From an uncultured Clostridia bacterium (GTDB lineage Bacteria; Bacillota; Clostridia; TANB77; CAG-508), in the NCBI GenBank assembly GCA_948517135.1, contig CAORJJ010000012.1:2686-35859 (forward strand): a stretch of DNA of 33,174 nt. Reading direction: 5' to 3'. A program made the position numbers and the translations under genes. Below the pieces are notes generated by a model. The model was not told the DNA's origin and ran no database searches. It worked only from the letters and a program-made list of their open reading frames with translations. Shown here in pieces: positions 1-6,526 of this stretch; the stretch's first letter is position 1; each line of letters starts with the position of its first letter.

Positions 1-1
1 T

Positions 2-436
2 CAAATTATTACAAATATCGGTGAGGAACCAAAATCTTTAATAAAAATTGCTTCTGGTGGTGAAATGTCAAGATTTATGCTTGCTATAAAAAGTGTTTTG
101 GCAGATGTTGATAAAATTCCAGTAATTATATTTGATGAGATTGATACTGGAATTAGTGGAATTGCAGCTAATGCAACAGGTGAAAAAATAAAAACAATTT
201 CTAAAAATCATCAAGTAATTTGTGTAACACATTTGGCTAGTATTGCAGCAAAAGGTGATTATAATTATTATGTTTGTAAAGAAATAGATAATAATAAAAC
301 TAAAACAAAGGTAAATTTATTATCAGAAAAAGAAGTTTTGGAAGAAATTGCAAGAATTTCTAGTGGAAGTGTTACTAATATTTCTATAAAACATGCAAAA
401 GAATTAAGAAATAGAAAATTAAAAGAAATCGCATAG
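2..436 (+). CDS. recN: DNA repair protein RecN, C-terminal part (5' end outside window)
   Basis: RecN is an SMC-like ATPase that acts early in double-strand break repair. The reading frame is open from base 2, so the gene is cut by the window edge; the first internal ATG (65) falls inside a conserved motif and is not a start. Visible are the ABC signature ASGGEMSRFMLAIK, Walker B with its catalytic acidic residues (VIIFDEIDTGISG), and the switch-histidine segment VICVTHLASIAAKGD, in the order and spacing of the RecN C-terminal head. What remains is about 144 residues, roughly the last quarter of a typical 550-residue RecN. The stop codon is embedded in a terminator hairpin, so recN ends its transcription unit. 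Identification is firm; only the N-terminal head and coiled coil are missing. Confidence 0.95.
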   Translation, partial: QIITNIGEEPKSLIKIASGGEMSRFMLAIKSVLADVDKIPVIIFDEIDTGISGIAANATGEKIKTISKNHQVICVTHLASIAAKGDYNYYVCKEIDNNKTKTKVNLLSEKEVLEEIARISSGSVTNISIKHAKELRNRKLKEIA

Positions 437-450
437 CGATTTCTTTTTTT
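421..450 (+). terminator. Rho-independent terminator of recN
   Basis: Perfect 12-bp stem 421-432/436-447 (core GAAATCGC/GCGATTTC) with a 3-base loop, followed by a run of T to 450. The recN stop codon TAG (434-436) sits in the loop and first stem base, so translation ends inside the terminator. Confidence 0.88.
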
Positions 451-463
451 AAATTAACATAAA

Positions 464-492
464 TTGACTATTGCACTAATTATTGGTATAAT
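464..492 (+). promoter_or_regulatory. SigA-type promoter of the SleB-like gene
   Basis: TTGACT (464-469), 17-base spacer, TATAAT (487-492): near-consensus vegetative promoter. It lies between the recN terminator and the ATG at 558, giving a leader of roughly 58 nt. Confidence 0.75.
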
Positions 493-557
493 ATAAATAG
501 CAGTTTTTTTGCAAAAAATAAAAAGTGAGAATTTCACTGAGTTATGGAGGTTACAAT

Positions 558-1430
558 ATGAAACAATCAACAGGTACGCCGTTATTTCGGAATTGTCCTA
601 ATGCGGATATCTTTAATGGAAACTTGGAGTCAGATTGCAGGCGATGTGAGTTGTATGAAGATTGCATAAGAAAAAAGGTAATAAAAATGTCTCAAAAAAG
701 ACATAAGTTAAAAGTAAGAGAAGGAAAAATTATTATTGCATTTTTTTCGATCGTTGCAGTTTCTTTTACAATAATATTACATAGTATATCATTTGCCATG
801 GAAAATGATGTTCAAGTAGAAAGCGAGGTAGAAGTAAGAGAATATAGCATTGTAGAGTTAGAAAAAATTGAGATAGAAGATTATGCTTCTGAAGGTAAGA
901 GTGAAACAGTTGATAAAATTGAACACTTTGAAGAAGTAAAAGAAGAGATACAATGTGAAGACACTGAAGAAAAGGTGCCTGAACCTACAATCTCAGCATA
1001 TGAACCGGGAACAGTTTATTATTACAATATTTCGAGTGAAGATAAGTTATATATTGCGAAAGTGTTGTATAAGGAAGCAAGAGGAGAGATATATGAAGGG
1101 ATAGTAGCTGTTGCATGCACAGTATTGAATCGGTATTATTCTGGAGATGCAAGATTTGAGCGCGACAGTATTTATTCTGTAATTACTCAGTCTGGAGCTT
1201 ATGCATCAATTGATGACGTTACAATTGACATGGTAAAAGAGATACCAAAGCTTGAGCAAGCGGTCGAAGATGCATGCCTTGGATGGGATCCAACTAGAAA
1301 GATGTTTGCAGAAGGAGCATTGTTCTTTTATGCTCCTGGAGAATTAGAAGGATATCAAAAAGAAATAAGGGAAGGGATACAAGTATTACAAATAGGAAAT
1401 CACAATTTTCACAATGATTTTAATGAGTAG
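558..1430 (+). CDS. Membrane-anchored SleB/CwlJ-type cell wall hydrolase with N-terminal Cys cluster
   Basis: A 290-residue protein of the Hydrolase_2 (SleB/CwlJ) peptidoglycan hydrolase family. ATG 558 was chosen over an in-frame GTG at 525 because GGAGG (546-550) lies 7 bases upstream. A cytoplasmic N-terminus carries four cysteines (C13, C27, C30, C36; pattern C-x13-C-x2-C-x5-C), which could bind metal. A TM helix at about 58-80 is followed by an acidic, Glu-rich linker to about 165, then the hydrolase domain (KEARGE with the presumed catalytic Glu, ACTVLNRYYS, FYAPGE, GNHNFHND). Unlike spore-cortex SleB there is no cleavable signal or PG-binding repeat, and the promoter looks vegetative. 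An internal ATG at 687 with a weaker SD would drop the Cys cluster. GC content and use of CGG, GCG and ACG are higher than in the flanking genes. Family assignment is good; the role is unknown (wall remodelling or germination). Confidence 0.85.
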   Translation: MKQSTGTPLFRNCPNADIFNGNLESDCRRCELYEDCIRKKVIKMSQKRHKLKVREGKIIIAFFSIVAVSFTIILHSISFAMENDVQVESEVEVREYSIVELEKIEIEDYASEGKSETVDKIEHFEEVKEEIQCEDTEEKVPEPTISAYEPGTVYYYNISSEDKLYIAKVLYKEARGEIYEGIVAVACTVLNRYYSGDARFERDSIYSVITQSGAYASIDDVTIDMVKEIPKLEQAVEDACLGWDPTRKMFAEGALFFYAPGELEGYQKEIREGIQVLQIGNHNFHNDFNE

Positions 1431-1452
1431 TATTATAAATCTCCAAAAAAAG

Positions 1453-1489
1453 TCGATTACTAATGCAATATTTAGTAATCGATTTTTTT
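1453..1489 (+). terminator. Rho-independent terminator after the SleB-like gene
   Basis: Stem TCGATTACTAA (1453-1463) / TTAGTAATCGA (1472-1482), 8-base loop, then T7 (1483-1489). An A-run precedes the stem. Confidence 0.9.
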
Positions 1490-1513
1490 ATTTTACTAGG
1501 TCATGCACTAAAT

Positions 1514-1542
1514 TTGATAATAATCATATAATTAATTATAAT
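1514..1542 (+). promoter_or_regulatory. Candidate promoter of sigK
   Basis: TTGATA (1514-1519), 17 bases, TATAAT (1537-1542), which fits SigA. A sigma-E-like -10 (CATATAAT, 1525-1532) overlaps the spacer, but no matching -35 at 13-15 bases is clear. sigK is mother-cell specific in Bacillus (sigma-E plus SpoIIID), so the vegetative-looking match may be an accident of AT-rich sequence. Confidence 0.4.
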
Positions 1543-1570
1543 TCAAGTTTAGAAATTTGGAGGTAAATAG

Positions 1571-2269
1571 ATGTTTATTTTTTCTTTACCCAATATAATG
1601 ATGTTTACACAGATTATATTTGGCGTTGGATATATACAAAGTGGAAATTTATTCCCAGAACCTTTAACTCAAGATGAAGAAAAAATTTATTTAGAGAGAA
1701 TGAAAAATGGTGACGAAGATGCTAGAAATATATTAATTGAACGAAATTTAAGATTGGTAGCACATATATCAAAAAAGTATTCTTCTACTAATGTAGATCA
1801 AGACGATTTAATTTCAATTGGGAGCATAGGATTAATAAAAGGAATTAATAGTTTTGACATGGATAAAAGTTTTAAATTAGCTACATATATTGCCAAGTGC
1901 ATAGAAAACGAGATTCTAATGTACTTAAGAAGTAATAAAAAAAGGGCATATGATTTATACTTAAATGAACCAATAGGAAAGGATAAAGATGATAATGAAG
2001 TTACATTACAAGAGGTTTTAGAAAATGATGATAAAAATATAGAAGATATTGTAGATTTAAAATTTAAAATAAAGAGATTATATGAAAAAATGAAAAAAAC
2101 ATTGAAAGAAAGAGAAAAATTAATTATTGAATTAAGATTTGGTTTGAATGGTAATAAACCAAAAACTCAAAAAGAAATTGCCAATATGATGAATATTAGC
2201 CGTTCTTATGTATCAAGAATTGAAACAAAAGCAATTGGAAAGTTATCAAATGAGCTTAAACATGAATAA
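1571..2269 (+). CDS. sigK: RNA polymerase sporulation sigma factor SigK (uninterrupted)
   Basis: Sigma-K is the late mother-cell sigma factor for coat and cortex genes. The 232-residue product has a hydrophobic N-terminal leader (residues 1 to about 20) like the Bacillus pro-sequence removed by SpoIVFB, then PEPLTQDEEKIYLERM, region 2 (ARNILIERNLRLVAHISKKY, DLISIGSIGLIKGI, KLATYIAKCIENEILMYLR) and region 4 (EREKLIIELRFGL, TQKEIANMMNISRSYVSRIE). It is close to B. subtilis SigK along its whole length. SD GGAGGT (1559-1564) fixes the ATG. The frame is continuous, so no skin-type prophage splits the gene here. SigE is the nearest alternative, but the N-terminus and the PIGKDKDDNE region are SigK-like. 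Codon use is typical of the genome, unlike the genes on either side. Confidence 0.9.
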   Translation: MFIFSLPNIMMFTQIIFGVGYIQSGNLFPEPLTQDEEKIYLERMKNGDEDARNILIERNLRLVAHISKKYSSTNVDQDDLISIGSIGLIKGINSFDMDKSFKLATYIAKCIENEILMYLRSNKKRAYDLYLNEPIGKDKDDNEVTLQEVLENDDKNIEDIVDLKFKIKRLYEKMKKTLKEREKLIIELRFGLNGNKPKTQKEIANMMNISRSYVSRIETKAIGKLSNELKHE

Positions 2270-2270
2270 A

Positions 2271-2299
2271 TTGCTAAATTATTTGAAAAATGTTATAAT
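2271..2299 (+). promoter_or_regulatory. SigA-type promoter of the MBL-fold hydrolase gene
   Basis: TTGCTA (2271-2276), 17-base spacer, TATAAT (2294-2299). It starts right behind the sigK stop and lies 46 bases ahead of the ATG at 2346, which has the SD AAAGGAG (2332-2338). Confidence 0.7.
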
Positions 2300-2345
2300 A
2301 AAATTAGGTTAATATTGTTTTGCATATTATAGAAAGGAGCCTAAT

Positions 2346-3338
2346 ATGAAAAATTTTTCTAAGGCAACAAAATTTTGTCGGCGATTGACAAAAGCACTTC
2401 TAATGGCAATTGCTGTTATCTTTTTATTTGTAACTGCTAACCTGCTCTATGTCAATTATAAGAACGTAGAAAATCCTAACTTCACAGAAGGAGATTTAAA
2501 AGTTATTATGATTGATGTTGAAAATGGAGACTGTTTTTTACTTCTGCAAGATGATGAAGTATTTTTAGTAGATACTGGTTTCTTTTTAACATATCCTAAA
2601 GTTAATAGGGTGCTGGAAGAAAACAACGTCAAGAAAATTGACCATTTAGTTATAACTCATCCTCATAGAGATCATGCAGGCGGAATTTTCGGATTGCTGT
2701 TAAAATATAGAGTTGATAACATATATATGTCTGACTCTGTAAAGAATATGAAAATGAGTCTTCAAGACGCGTTATTCTATTTTCCAATGTCTGCTATGAT
2801 TAACTATAATGACATATTTGCTAAAAATATCAAACAAGTAGAGAATTTTCAGTTTTCAAATTCTAAAGTAGAGTTTTTAGGCCCACCTGAAAAAAATTAC
2901 ACGAAAATGAATAATTATTCGTTAGTGTTTAAAGTGATTTATGGGAAAAGAAGTATACTATTTACTGGTGATATGGAATGTCTTGTTGAACGTGAATTAT
3001 TAAATGCTGGAGTTGATGTGTCTGCTGATATATTAAAAATCGGTCATCATGGAAGTAATACTTCAACAAGTAAAGAATTCTTTGAGGCAGTAAATCCCAA
3101 TTATGCAATTGTTTCATGTGGTAATGGTAAGAACAATAATTATGGTCATCCAGTTGAAAGAATCATGAGATATTTAAAAGAAAGTCAAATTCCACTTTAC
3201 AGAACTGATGAATTAGGTGATGTAGAATTTGAAATTACTGGAAGTAGTATAAGAATGATTCAGGAAGCAGGAGACTATAAAACGGGAAGGCAATTGTTAG
3301 AAGAAATAAACGAACTGAAATTAACCCAAAAAATGTAA
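2346..3338 (+). CDS. Membrane-anchored ComEC/Rec2-type metallo-beta-lactamase-fold hydrolase
   Basis: A 330-residue protein with a basic N-terminus, one TM segment (about 17-36) and an extracytoplasmic MBL-fold domain like the C-terminal domain of ComEC. The metal-binding motif is H105-x-H107-x-D109-H110 (ITHPHRDHAGG). Further matches are IDVENGDCFLL, FLVDTG, LFTGDME, IGHHGSNTS (later ligand His) and the SCG...YGHP tail. There is no competence channel domain, so this is a stand-alone member. Such proteins are proposed to be phosphodiesterases or nucleases, but most have no known substrate. It has its own promoter and a shared bidirectional terminator. Codon use (CGG, CTG, CTC, GTC) is less AT-biased than in sigK next door, which hints at separate ancestry. 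Family is confident, substrate unknown. Confidence 0.87.
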   Translation: MKNFSKATKFCRRLTKALLMAIAVIFLFVTANLLYVNYKNVENPNFTEGDLKVIMIDVENGDCFLLLQDDEVFLVDTGFFLTYPKVNRVLEENNVKKIDHLVITHPHRDHAGGIFGLLLKYRVDNIYMSDSVKNMKMSLQDALFYFPMSAMINYNDIFAKNIKQVENFQFSNSKVEFLGPPEKNYTKMNNYSLVFKVIYGKRSILFTGDMECLVERELLNAGVDVSADILKIGHHGSNTSTSKEFFEAVNPNYAIVSCGNGKNNNYGHPVERIMRYLKESQIPLYRTDELGDVEFEITGSSIRMIQEAGDYKTGRQLLEEINELKLTQKM

Positions 3339-3342
3339 TACT

Positions 3343-3372
3343 AAAAAGGGTGACCTTAGGGTCACCCTTTTT
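3343..3372. terminator. Bidirectional terminator between convergent genes
   Basis: AAAAAGGGTGACC (3343-3355) pairs with GGTCACCCTTTTT (3360-3372) around a 4-base loop. The A5 and T5 flanks make it a terminator in both directions, serving the hydrolase (+) and the two-TM orphan (-). Confidence 0.88.
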
Positions 3373-3391
3373 AGGCAGTATTTTTTTAAAA

Positions 3392-3919
3392 CTATTTTTT
3401 TTGAACTGATGAAGTTATTTTATGAATAATAAATGCTACAAACCATATAACTAAAGACATCGGCAGTAGTATAATAATTGCTAATACTCCCATCAATATA
3501 GGGAAGATCATAAGAGAAATCAAATCTTTAATGAAATGAGAAGCAAAGCTCTTGCATTCTCTATGGATTGTGATATCAGAATCTGATGCTCCAAGAGAAG
3601 TTATATATACACTTACTGAAGTATTATTTTCTCCATAAATGCAAAAATTTAGATCATTGGTATAACTTGAGTAGTTAGTTATAATGTACCTGTACTCAGA
3701 TTCAAAATTCTCATGTTCTTTTAAGAGAGTGAAAATCCGGTTGGCTTCAGTTTCGAGTTGCTTATAACTTTCCTCAGGATAGTGGAGTGTATTATTCCAG
3801 CCACCTTTATAGGTATAATATCCTATACAGATAACTAATGAAATCAAAAATAAACAACCAAAAATCCGAAGTGTTTGACTCCAACAAAGTTTACATGCAT
3901 TTTTTATTTCTTGATACAT
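3392..3919 (-). CDS. Hypothetical two-TM membrane protein
   Basis: I do not recognise this 175-residue protein. It has a short cytoplasmic N-terminus with two Cys (KNACKLCW), a TM helix at about 19-35, an outside domain of about 95 residues (Tyr- and Ser-rich, with two further Cys), then a long hydrophobic stretch at about 130-167 that could hold one or two helices, and a basic tail. The start is supported by AAAGGAG just upstream on the minus strand and by a -35/-10 pair at 4035-4007. It is transcribed alone, convergent with the MBL hydrolase. Base composition resembles 558-1430 and 2346-3338 rather than the rest of the window. It could be an immunity-like or sensor membrane protein, but the sequence gives no direct evidence. 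Confidence 0.75.
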   Translation of the reverse strand: MYQEIKNACKLCWSQTLRIFGCLFLISLVICIGYYTYKGGWNNTLHYPEESYKQLETEANRIFTLLKEHENFESEYRYIITNYSSYTNDLNFCIYGENNTSVSVYITSLGASDSDITIHRECKSFASHFIKDLISLMIFPILMGVLAIIILLPMSLVIWFVAFIIHKITSSVQKK

Positions 3920-4006
3920 ATGATACTCCTTTCTAATTAGAAAACAATAGTGACATATATTTTTCTACTGAGATACTGCAAACTCAGAAATAATGTTAAC
4001 ATAAAT

Positions 4007-4035
4007 AGTATAACATGCTTTGAGACAATATTCAA
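4007..4035 (-). promoter_or_regulatory. SigA-type promoter of the two-TM orphan
   Basis: On the minus strand: TTGAAT (4035-4030), 17-base spacer, TATACT (4012-4007). It faces away from the promoter at 4055-4083. Confidence 0.65.
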
Positions 4036-4054
4036 GGATAATAAGTGTGATTAA

Positions 4055-4083
4055 TTGAAATATCATAAAAATACTGTTATAAT
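4055..4083 (+). promoter_or_regulatory. SigA-type promoter of the radical SAM gene
   Basis: TTGAAA (4055-4060), 17-base spacer, TATAAT (4078-4083), 30 bases ahead of the ATG at 4113. Divergent with the promoter at 4007-4035. Confidence 0.75.
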
Positions 4084-4112
4084 ATAAAGTCTAAAGAAAG
4101 AAGGTAACTAAT

Positions 4113-5021
4113 ATGGATTTAAAAATATTAGAAAAATGTACTTTATGTCCTCATGAATGTAATGTAAATAGATTAGATAATGAGATTGGAAGATGTAAAG
4201 CATCAAATAAAGTAAAAATAGCATTAGCAAATTTGCATTATTATGAAGAACCATGTATAAGTGGTGAAAATGGATCAGGAACAGTATTTTTTTCAGGATG
4301 TAATATGTCATGCAAATTCTGTCAAAACTATAAAGTGAGCCAAGAATGTTTAGGAAAAGAAATAGAAATAGAAAATTTGGCAGAAGAGTTTTTAAGACTT
4401 CAAAATGAAAAAGCCAATAATATTAATTTAGTAACTGGTTTTATGTACATACCTCAAATAATAGAAGCAATAAAACTAGCTAGAAAAAATGGACTGAAAA
4501 TTCCAATAGTTTATAATTCAAGCGGATATGAAAAAGTAGAGAGTTTAAAATTACTTGAGGGATATATAGATGTTTATTTGCCAGATTTTAAATATTTTGA
4601 TAATGAACTTGCCAAAAAACTATCAGGAGTAGATAATTATAAAGAAATTGCAGAAAATTCAATAAAAGAAATGTATAGACAAGTTGGAAAACCAGAGTTT
4701 GACGAAAATGGTATTATAAAAAAAGGTATGATAATTAGACACTTAGTTTTGCCAAATCATATAGAAAATAGCAAAAATATTTTAAAATGGTTTAAAGAAA
4801 ATATAGATGAAAATGTTTATTTGAGTTTAATGGCACAGTACTTTCCTACATATAAAGCTTTAGAAATGGATGATATAAATAGAAAATTAAATATTAAAGA
4901 ATATGAAGAAATTACACAATATGTTTTTGATTTCAATTTTAATGGATATATGCAAGATTTGGAAGATAACGAAGAACAATATGTTCCAGATTTTGAAGAA
5001 AATAATAAAAAAAAATTGTGA
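4113..5021 (+). CDS. PflX-type radical SAM protein (pyruvate formate-lyase activase homologue)
   Basis: A 302-residue radical SAM protein. The 4Fe-4S/SAM motif is C63-x3-C67-x2-C70 (GCNMSCKFCQNY). A preceding Cys cluster (C9, C12, C16, C28; CTLCPHEC...GRC) is typical of COG1313 PflX-like proteins and could bind another cluster or zinc. NSSGYE and YLPDFKYF are conserved barrel segments. The product resembles glycyl-radical-enzyme activases, but no glycyl radical enzyme is nearby, so the substrate is open. The last 20 residues are acidic then Lys-rich, probably a disordered tail. It stands alone behind its own promoter. Fold and cofactor are secure; the reaction beyond SAM cleavage is not. Confidence 0.88.
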   Translation: MDLKILEKCTLCPHECNVNRLDNEIGRCKASNKVKIALANLHYYEEPCISGENGSGTVFFSGCNMSCKFCQNYKVSQECLGKEIEIENLAEEFLRLQNEKANNINLVTGFMYIPQIIEAIKLARKNGLKIPIVYNSSGYEKVESLKLLEGYIDVYLPDFKYFDNELAKKLSGVDNYKEIAENSIKEMYRQVGKPEFDENGIIKKGMIIRHLVLPNHIENSKNILKWFKENIDENVYLSLMAQYFPTYKALEMDDINRKLNIKEYEEITQYVFDFNFNGYMQDLEDNEEQYVPDFEENNKKKL

Positions 5022-5033
5022 AAAACTCACAAT
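5015..5033 (+). terminator. Weak terminator-like hairpin at the end of the radical SAM gene
   Basis: ATTGTGA (5015-5021) / TCACAAT (5027-5033) with a 5-base loop; the stop codon TGA is in the left arm. It is followed by mixed A/T rather than a T-run, so efficiency is doubtful. Confidence 0.35.
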
Positions 5034-5224
5034 ATTAATTAATTATAGCACATTTTTATAATTAATTCAAATAGTCTATTAATATGAAAAAAGTAGATAA
5101 AAAGAATAGTAATATAAAAATTAGAGATAATATGAATTAAATTAGAAAAAATGGTAAAAAATAAATTTGAAAGTATAAAAGATATATGGTAATATATAAA
5201 TACAATATAAATTAAATAATAATT

Positions 5225-5418
5225 TTCCCTGCGTAGTGCGTATAGACAGAATTTTTAGAACCTACAAAGTTTTGGATAAGGGAGCCTCATCTCTGAGTAT
5301 GGCGTGTATGCTTGCATTTATGTAAGAAACCCAGGAATATTTAGGACGGCACCCACCTGTGAGAGTACAGGTCCATAAAAATTCTTTTCACCTTACGGCT
5401 TAGACGTGGGGTTTTTTT
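5225..5418 (+). ncRNA. ssrS: 6S RNA (SsrS)
   Basis: This is the GC-richer island of a 489-base gene gap (5022-5510). 6S RNA binds the housekeeping RNA polymerase holoenzyme by mimicking an open promoter. Support: length about 190 nt; a closing stem CCCTGCG (5227-5233) with CGTGGGG (5405-5411, two G-U pairs) followed directly by T7; a second stem AGAATTTTTA (5248-5257) with TAAAAATTCT (5376-5385), perfect over 10 bp; a local hairpin ACCTGT/ACAGGT (5355-5360/5367-5372) on the 3' side; and a 6S-like 5' end (CCTGCGTAGTGCG). TTGAAA-17-TAATAT at 5167-5195 is one possible promoter, but the AT-rich flank makes it uncertain. There are no SRP RNA, tmRNA or RNase P core motifs. The rest of the gap (5034-5224 and 5419-5510) holds only AT-rich sequence and a candidate promoter for the next gene. 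Confidence 0.72.
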
Positions 5419-5441
5419 ATGCTTATGTGGAGTTATATTCA

Positions 5442-5470
5442 TTGCATTTTTTCATAAAATGTGATAAAAA
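5442..5470 (+). promoter_or_regulatory. Candidate promoter of the ART-like/RyR-like gene
   Basis: TTGCAT (5442-5447), 17 bases ending in TGA (extended -10 type), TAAAAA (5465-5470). It lies just after the 6S RNA T-run and 40 bases ahead of the ATG at 5511. Confidence 0.4.
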
Positions 5471-5510
5471 TATTGATAATACTTAGTAATATTTTTTTGG
5501 AGAAATATAT

Positions 5511-6506
5511 ATGGAAAATAAAGATAAAACAGCATATCATATAACTAAAAAATCAAACTTAGCTCACATACAAAAATTTGGTTTAGAACCTAGAATAGGA
5601 CGTAGAAGTAATAGTGTAAATGAATATAAAAAATTATTATGTTTTACTACTAGTTTAAGAGCTATACCTACATGGAAAAATAGATTATATGAAAAAGTTC
5701 CATTTGATGATTTAATAGTTTTAGCATTTGACTTAGAAGGAATAGAGTATATACAAAGACATGATAGCGCTGGAGATTTTTTTACTGAGAGTAAAATTTT
5801 ACCAGAGAATGTAAGATTAGTTCAACTTGTAGAAAAATCAAATACTCAAAATAATGTATCTTTAGAAAACTTAAAAGATAGTTTAAGTGATAGTGAAGAA
5901 AGTCAATATCAAGTATTAGAAACTAATATTACAGAACTAGAAGTAGAACCAGAAATTTTTGATAAAGAAAAGGTTATAGACGAATTAGCTGAATATGAAC
6001 ATAAAAAATGGAGTGAATGCCAAGATAGAATACATTGGCACGCCAAAATAAATATAGATGGAACACTTGAGATTGCTGAAGAAGACGTAGAATCTATTAA
6101 TAAATATAGCCAACTAGATTATAGCCAAACAGATGAAGTATATAAAAAAGAAACCAAAAAAGTAGTATTAGAAACTTTTTATATTATGCAAGATGCTGGA
6201 ATAACAAGACAATTAGGTCTAGCTGATGATGAAATTATTAGAGCACTTGAAATTGCAGAGCATAATAGAAGAAATAATTGGAATGAATATATGTTAAGCC
6301 TTTGTACTCATCAGGATGGTAAATATATTATTCCAGCTCAAAGAGTAAAATGGTGGGAAGATGAAATTAGGACACCATATAAAAATTTAAGTGATAAGTT
6401 AAAAGAATATGATAAAATAGAAGTTTATAATATTTTTTCTGAAATTGAAAAACACAAAAATAAAGAAAGAACAAATTATGATATGCCAAATGATGATGGT
6501 AGATAA
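5511..6506 (+). CDS. Unknown protein: ADP-ribosyltransferase-like N-terminus plus two RyR-like repeats
   Basis: A 331-residue soluble protein; SD GGAG (5499-5502) supports the ATG. Residues 8-105 look like an ADP-ribosyltransferase-type fold: YHITKKSNLAHIQKFGLEP near the start (H10, then 'L..I...GL.P'), CFTTS at 44-48, and FFTESKILPENVRLVQL with E93 before a final strand. That matches the order of the H/R, S-T-S or Y, and E elements of ARTs, but I cannot prove homology. After an acidic linker (about 107-150) come two related units, about 157-222 and 245-311, each with an AE(Y/H)...W start and a (D/T)PY/DY...K..D/E..V helix end like RyR-domain modules. It is followed 20 bases later by prmC and may be co-transcribed. 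Function unknown; a nucleotide-ligand sensor, RNA modifier or toxin are all possible. Confidence 0.8.
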   Translation: MENKDKTAYHITKKSNLAHIQKFGLEPRIGRRSNSVNEYKKLLCFTTSLRAIPTWKNRLYEKVPFDDLIVLAFDLEGIEYIQRHDSAGDFFTESKILPENVRLVQLVEKSNTQNNVSLENLKDSLSDSEESQYQVLETNITELEVEPEIFDKEKVIDELAEYEHKKWSECQDRIHWHAKINIDGTLEIAEEDVESINKYSQLDYSQTDEVYKKETKKVVLETFYIMQDAGITRQLGLADDEIIRALEIAEHNRRNNWNEYMLSLCTHQDGKYIIPAQRVKWWEDEIRTPYKNLSDKLKEYDKIEVYNIFSEIEKHKNKERTNYDMPNDDGR

Positions 6507-6526
6507 TAAAATGAAAGTGTGATTTT

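Noticed and set aside
1571..2269. Remnant of a skin-type prophage in sigK
   Set aside because: The frame is continuous through regions 2 to 4 and no recombinase or att-like duplication is seen in or beside the gene.
4108..4311. Minus-strand open frame over the start of the radical SAM gene
   Set aside because: Low-complexity Leu/His/Tyr product, antisense to a clear conserved gene and lacking an SD.
5084..5140. Possible 18-residue peptide frame in the gap before the 6S RNA
   Set aside because: No SD, lysine-rich random-looking product in AT-rich sequence.
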